Positions 20,151 through 22,897 of a stretch of DNA of 22,897 nt are shown here, in pieces. The stretch comes from a virus: IMG/VR virus record IMGVR_UViG_3300047491_000205, positions 1 to 22,897 of that record; one strand, given 5' to 3'. Made by a program: the position numbers and the translations under genes. The notes below the pieces were generated by a model. That model searched no databases, was not told the DNA's origin, and worked only from the letters and a program-made list of their open reading frames with translations. How positions within the stretch are numbered: the stretch's first letter is position 1; every line of letters begins with the position of its first letter.

Positions 20151-20224
20151 TGCTCGTTGAGAGAATCGAACTCTTCCTACGGCGCTTTATGAGAACGCTG
20201 CCTTCACCAGATGGCTAAACGAGC
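20151..20224 (-). tRNA. tRNA-Met (anticodon CAU), elongator type
   Basis: The 74-base cloverleaf has acceptor GCTCGTT/AACGAGC (all paired, so G1-C72), anticodon stem GCGTT/AGCGC with loop CTCATAA, T loop TTCGATT and discriminator A. The paired first position argues against an initiator tRNA. CAU could also mark an isoleucine tRNA modified with lysidine, which the sequence cannot exclude. One A-C mismatch opens the T stem. CCA is not encoded. It is separated from the next tRNA by two bases. Confidence 0.88.
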
Positions 20225-20226
20225 AA

Positions 20227-20314
20227 TACGAGTGCCTGGATTCGAACCAGGTCAAAGCCGCTAATCTGGCGGAAAGAGTTTATAAGACTCCTCTGACTAC
20301 CAAGTCTCACTCGC
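20227..20314 (-). tRNA. Atypical class II tRNA-like gene, loop CTTATAA (apparent anticodon UAU)
   Basis: The 88 bases have acceptor GCGAGTG/CACTCGT (first pair G-U), anticodon stem GGAGT/ACTCT, a long variable arm with stem CCGC/GCGG, and T stem CCTGG/CCAGG with loop TTCGAAT. The long arm marks the Leu/Ser/Tyr class, but the loop gives UAU, an isoleucine (AUA) anticodon. The D arm is short (GAC/GTC around TTGGTA), and position 8 is A rather than the conserved T. It may be a leucine tRNA changed at position 36, a decaying gene, or an odd functional tRNA. Confidence 0.7.
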
Positions 20315-20322
20315 TTCTGCGT

Positions 20323-20496
20323 TTATGATGCCTCGTTGTTTAACTCTGTGTGTATTCGTATGAGGTCATCATCCGCAGGCATCATAACTGCTGCTTTTCC
20401 ATCTTCGTCAATTATACCTAATCGCTCTCCGTTCTCAACACGTTCCATCAGTTCATCAAACCTCTCTTGAAACTCTTCCACAGTGAAAACTTCCAT
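20323..20496 (-). CDS. Phd/YefM-like antitoxin domain protein, 57 residues
   Basis: Begins MEVFTVEEFQERFDELMERV and continues ENGERLGIIDEDGKAAVMMP. This is the pattern of the Phd/YefM antitoxin N-terminal DNA-binding fold: an opening strand, a helix with LxxRVxxGE, then two strands ending AVxxP. Only this domain is present; the C-terminal toxin-neutralising part is nearly absent (about 14 residues). No toxin gene lies beside it: downstream come tRNAs, upstream an unrelated 66-residue gene. It may act as a repressor or as an anti-toxin decoy against host systems. It has stacked early and late promoters. Confidence 0.7.
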   Translation of the reverse strand: MEVFTVEEFQERFDELMERVENGERLGIIDEDGKAAVMMPADDDLIRIHTELNNEAS

Positions 20497-20511
20497 CCGT
20501 TTCTTTTTCGA

Positions 20512-20527
20512 TATTTATATTATAGCA
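20512..20527 (-). promoter_or_regulatory. Stacked early (TGCTATAAT) and late (TATAAATA) promoters
   Basis: Minus-strand TGCTATAAT (20527-20519) is an extended -10. It runs straight into a perfect T4-type late box TATAAATA (20519-20512), sharing one base. No good -35 is seen (TTGCAG at 17 bases). Together they could express the Phd-like gene throughout infection. Confidence 0.65.
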
Positions 20528-20728
20528 TCACTGCCCATAAACTGCAAGATCAGCATACTCAATCTGTTCGGGGTCCAGTTGAGCGGTGACAACTTCCAGC
20601 ACGTTCATAAACTCTTCGACAGTCTCACACTCAACAAGGCGCTCGCTGCCCTGATCGCTGAGAAGCAGGAAGGTGCGGGTGCATACATCAATCACAATGC
20701 CCTGAACGGTTTCTTGTGCGGTGCTCAT
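20528..20728 (-). CDS. Hypothetical protein, 66 residues
   Basis: Begins MSTAQETVQGIVIDVCTRTF. The fold looks like a small beta-sheet with a helix: strands GIVIDVC, TFLLLSDQG and ERLVEC, then helix VEEFMNVLEVVTAQL, ending IEYADLAVYGQ. It is acidic, soluble, and more GC-rich than the tail genes. It has a perfect sigma70 promoter. The GGAGGT in its leader is 17 bases before the ATG, further than usual, so the start or the ribosome site is uncertain. No family recognised. Confidence 0.72.
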   Translation of the reverse strand: MSTAQETVQGIVIDVCTRTFLLLSDQGSERLVECETVEEFMNVLEVVTAQLDPEQIEYADLAVYGQ

Positions 20729-20753
20729 CTGGTGTTCCGTTGATTACCTCCAT

Positions 20754-20782
20754 ATTATAGGGCGTCTTGGATCAGGTGTCAA
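20754..20782 (-). promoter_or_regulatory. Perfect sigma70 promoter
   Basis: TTGACA (20782-20777), a 17-base spacer and TATAAT (20759-20754), all consensus. As at 4831-4859, the -35 box falls in the final codons (Leu-Asp-Thr) of the upstream gene, and CCC precedes TATAATA. It lets host polymerase start an early transcript in the middle of a late-gene region. Confidence 0.85.
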
Positions 20783-21110
20783 GAGGTTTGGGGTGCTTCT
20801 CCTTTATTTTATCAATCTCACTCTTCCATCCCTCATATCCTTGATGATACAAAATATCCAATTGATCTTCTATTGATGGATATTCTTGTTTTCTCAATCT
20901 TTGATATTGATAACCATCTGCAATATCTTGCAGTCTTTTTATTTCTGCATTAATTTCTTCTTCCGAAGGTAATTCATACTCATCAGATTTAAAATTTTTT
21001 ATACTATCATAAGTATCTCCCACTTCCCAACTAGATCCAGGGCAAAGTGTGTGAAGAGCATCAGAAATTTCTATGTTTTTTCTTCTTAAAAAATTAATGT
21101 TGTAAGTCAT
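20772..21110 (-). CDS. Small tail-associated protein, 112 residues
   Basis: The C-terminal half carries RLRKQEYPSIEDQLDILYHQ (residues 71-90) followed by GYEGWKSEIDKIKEKHPKP. This 'EYPSIxDQLDxLYH...W' pattern is familiar from small proteins encoded just after tail-fibre genes in many phages. The first half is polar, with a helical acidic stretch (EEINAEIKRLQDIADGY). It overlaps the preceding fibre-like gene by ATGA, which supports a role in tail assembly or as a virion component. No enzymatic motif. Confidence 0.75.
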   Translation of the reverse strand: MTYNINFLRRKNIEISDALHTLCPGSSWEVGDTYDSIKNFKSDEYELPSEEEINAEIKRLQDIADGYQYQRLRKQEYPSIEDQLDILYHQGYEGWKSEIDKIKEKHPKPLDT

Positions 21111-22072
21111 ACTGCTACCTCAAAAATAACACCAGATGAAACCATTCTTTCATATGCATCTCCAGAATCACTAACTGTTCTGTTTAAATAGAAAGTAAAA
21201 TTACTGCCGCTCGAACTTCTAACCGCTGGAGCATAAGTTCTAGAAGACGTGGAACCTGCAATTTGACTATACATAATCAACCAATTACTTGGTGTACTGG
21301 ATTCATTTTGGTCGTAAAAAGCAGAAACATATCCATCATATCTATTGCTTGAAAGATTACTCTTACCCTCCTCTCCAGAAGTTGTGATTAAAGATCCGTC
21401 ACGATGAATAAGGAATACATTATCTTGATGAAGTTCTCCATTAACCATCCATTGAACTATAATTCTATTATTTGCATTTTTGGGTACAATAGTTATTCCT
21501 AAAGCAGAAACTGTTGTCCCATTTCCACTATTATTAGAAGCATATGTAGTTCTGGTATCAGATCTAAGATAAACAGTCTGTACAATCATTCCAGGAGCAT
21601 ATATACTCCCGACATCTAAACCAACTAATGAATTACCTGTTGGAATTCTGACACTAGTTCCTGCACCAACTCCCTGAAGATTAGTGACGTAAGCTGTTGC
21701 AATTCCTGTAGTTGTAATTCCTGCAGATGAAATTGTTGCTGATGCAATTGTTGCAGATGTAATTCCTGCGGATGCAATTCCCGCAGATGTGATTGTTGCT
21801 GATGTAGTTAAAGAAGTTGTAATCGTAGCAACTCCTACAGAGATTTCTGTTGACTGTAAGGAATTAATTGTAGAAATTCCAATACTCAGACCAATTCCAG
21901 AAGTATTACCAGATCTTAACGTTTCATCTAATGAAAATGCTTCACCAGGTGGAAGTTCTATAAGACCTCCACGTATTGTTCCAGCGACTTCTAAGTCTCC
22001 AGAAACACTAGCATTTCCAAAAGTTTGAGTGCCATTATTAAATAAGACTTGATCGTTAAAAACGTTTGACAT
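21107..22072 (-). CDS. Fibre-like structural protein with pentapeptide repeats, 321 residues
   Basis: Begins MSNVFNDQVLFNNGTQTFGN. Residues about 40-85 are fibre-like (VAGTIRGG, GIGLSIGISTINSLQ). About 87-127 are pentads of the form S-A-[TG]-I-x, which would form a thin trimeric beta shaft. From about 150 a globular beta domain follows, with RIIVQWMVNGELHQDNVFLI and FTFYLNRTVSDSGDAYERMV. This tip is similar in style to C1q/TNF-like or phage-tip jelly rolls, but I cannot name it. It overlaps the upstream gp5-like gene by one base, so it is probably a baseplate-attached short fibre. Confidence 0.8.
   Translation of the reverse strand: MSNVFNDQVLFNNGTQTFGNASVSGDLEVAGTIRGGLIELPPGEAFSLDETLRSGNTSGIGLSIGISTINSLQSTEISVGVATITTSLTTSATITSAGIASAGITSATIASATISSAGITTTGIATAYVTNLQGVGAGTSVRIPTGNSLVGLDVGSIYAPGMIVQTVYLRSDTRTTYASNNSGNGTTVSALGITIVPKNANNRIIVQWMVNGELHQDNVFLIHRDGSLITTSGEEGKSNLSSNRYDGYVSAFYDQNESSTPSNWLIMYSQIAGSTSSRTYAPAVRSSSGSNFTFYLNRTVSDSGDAYERMVSSGVIFEVAV
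21693..21812 (-). repeat. Eight 15-base tandem repeats inside the fibre gene
   Basis: Units such as GCAGATGTAATTCCT and GCTGATGCAATTGTT (plus strand) repeat every 15 bases, coding the S-A-x-I-x pentads. Divergence between copies is mostly at third positions. The repeats can change fibre length by slippage or recombination. Confidence 0.8.
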
Positions 22073-22614
22073 TAGAATGGACCACCACTAAATCCTTCTG
22101 CAACAGCATCTACATATGTCCCCTCAAAACAAATATCACCAAAAGTAGATCCTGGAGGTGCAAGATTTCCCATCAGAGCATCACAAGATGCTTCTTGCCC
22201 CTGAATTAAGAATCTACCACCTTGTTTGATATTGACATCTTTACCTGCAACAATATCAACATTTTCATCAGCATCAATTACAATATTTTTTGCACGGATT
22301 CTTACTGCGCCATTTTTTTCTGCAGTTATACAAATATCTCCGTTCTTTCCAACAATCGTAATATCTACACCAGTTGATTTTGCCTTTTGTCCAGCAACAA
22401 TCTCAACAGATCCATCATTATAGATTTTATAAATCCCACCCTCAGATAATCCAACAAGTGAAACATCTTTATTTTCAGTGACACCATAAAGAGTATAGAC
22501 TTCAGTTCCATTTGTCCCCATTTGGGGATTGTTTAGATCAATACGAAACTTAGGACCAAAAGAATTAATACTTCTTTGATGCCATTTTTGATTACTCTTA
22601 GGTCTTTCTGCCAT
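22072..22614 (-). CDS. gp5-like baseplate beta-helix protein, 180 residues
   Basis: Begins MAERPKSNQKWHQRSINSFG. Residues about 40-140 are short strands with octad-like spacing (VDITIVGKNGDICITAEKNG, AVRIRAKNIVIDADENVDIV, AGKDVNIKQGG), like the triple-stranded beta-helix spike of T4 gp5 and VgrG. The lysozyme domain of T4 gp5 is absent, as expected for a separate spike. A Gly-rich end (AEGFSGGPF) closes it. It likely forms the needle or hub tip of the baseplate. Its ATG follows directly on the stop of the preceding gene (TAAATG), and its stop overlaps the next ATG. Confidence 0.68.
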   Translation of the reverse strand: MAERPKSNQKWHQRSINSFGPKFRIDLNNPQMGTNGTEVYTLYGVTENKDVSLVGLSEGGIYKIYNDGSVEIVAGQKAKSTGVDITIVGKNGDICITAEKNGAVRIRAKNIVIDADENVDIVAGKDVNIKQGGRFLIQGQEASCDALMGNLAPPGSTFGDICFEGTYVDAVAEGFSGGPF

Positions 22615-22897
22615 TTATTTTAAGATACAATCGACGACGTTAATTACTTCACCTTGGAATTCTTGCTCTTCTATAAGAATTGGTCTCAGAAGTGCTCCAG
22701 ATCCATCAGATTTAATTCTAATTTCTGGGTCATCATCCAATCTGATAGTATTTAGAGGTAGAACACGAGTCACTCTTCCATCCAAAGTCTTAATTTGATA
22801 TCTGTTTCCAAATTTATCCAGTCCTTCATCATTATCACTATAACCATTTCCACCATCGAGAATAGAAACCCCATCAAGAATGTAGTTCCTTCTCCTA
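22615..22897 (-). CDS. Partial virion structural protein (C-terminus only)
   Basis: The last 93 residues of a gene that enters from the right. The text has ILDGVSILDGGNGYSDNDEG, YQIKTLDGRVTRVLPLNTI and KSDGSGALLRPILIEEQ, the GGxGYSxxD...GxGAxxRP pattern of beta-repeat domains in large cyanophage baseplate and fibre proteins. It ends with its TAA directly next to the ATG of the gp5-like gene. It probably encodes a baseplate component, but the fragment is too short to name. Confidence 0.7.
   Translation of the reverse strand, partial: RRRNYILDGVSILDGGNGYSDNDEGLDKFGNRYQIKTLDGRVTRVLPLNTIRLDDDPEIRIKSDGSGALLRPILIEEQEFQGEVINVVDCILK

Noticed and set aside
20151-20224. Initiator tRNA-fMet
   Set aside because: The first acceptor pair is G-C; bacterial initiators have an unpaired C1-A72.
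20528-20728. 66-residue gene as the toxin partner of the Phd-like gene
   Set aside because: Its sequence does not resemble Doc, YoeB or RelE folds, it has a separate promoter, and the order and size do not fit known pairs.
21693-21812. CRISPR-like tandem repeat
   Set aside because: There are no spacers; the 15-base units are in frame and code fibre pentapeptides.

Overview
The window looks like part of a T4-like cyanophage (a marine cyanomyovirus of Synechococcus or Prochlorococcus). The reasons are: very long beta-rich virion proteins with 'GIGT/VGIAT' fibre repeats and an S74 chaperone tail; a baseplate-like beta-helix protein; a cluster of 2-oxoglutarate/Fe(II) oxygenases; a train of tiny overlapping genes; a tRNA cluster; and T4-type late-promoter motifs (TAAATA core) mixed with host-type sigma70 promoters. 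Every gene I can support lies on the minus strand, so transcription runs from high to low coordinates. There is no gap over 300 bases without a gene, and I see no insertion sequence, CRISPR array or rRNA. The host cannot be fixed from the sequence.

Right part (22897 to 20772), virion module: the C-terminus of a structural protein, a gp5-like beta-helix protein, a 321-residue fibre-like protein with pentapeptide repeats, and a small tail-associated protein, all joined by 0-4 base junctions. Between 20782 and 19192 lies a regulatory and accessory island: a perfect sigma70 promoter with a 66-residue gene, a Phd/YefM-like antitoxin domain with stacked early and late promoters, three tRNA-type genes (one canonical Met, two with odd class/anticodon combinations), an HNH endonuclease with its own perfect late promoter, and a 100-residue gene.

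Central part (19156 to 8541), tail-fibre/adhesin operon: a 1752-residue beta-helix protein ending in an S74 intramolecular chaperone, a 978-residue fibre-like protein, a complete subtilisin-like protease with its propeptide, and a 114-residue fibre-like protein. The operon ends in two tandem hairpins, the second a good intrinsic terminator.

Left part (8407 to 1), mostly small, probably early genes: a GC-rich SF2 helicase flanked by matching terminator-promoter cassettes, then about 27 small genes in a tightly overlapping series, including three 2OG-Fe(II) oxygenases, two small membrane proteins, two Cys-rich proteins and a small paralogue family starting MTxxA. A second perfect sigma70 promoter at 4831-4859 restarts transcription in this run. 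A terminator-promoter cassette near position 100 ends it and starts the gene that leaves the window on the left.

The most unusual items are the zymogen-type subtilase inside a tail-fibre operon, the three repeats of a hairpin-TTTT-N4-minus10 cassette, the tRNA pair whose class and anticodon disagree, the stop codons that double as late-promoter cores, and the three 2OG oxygenases within 3 kb.
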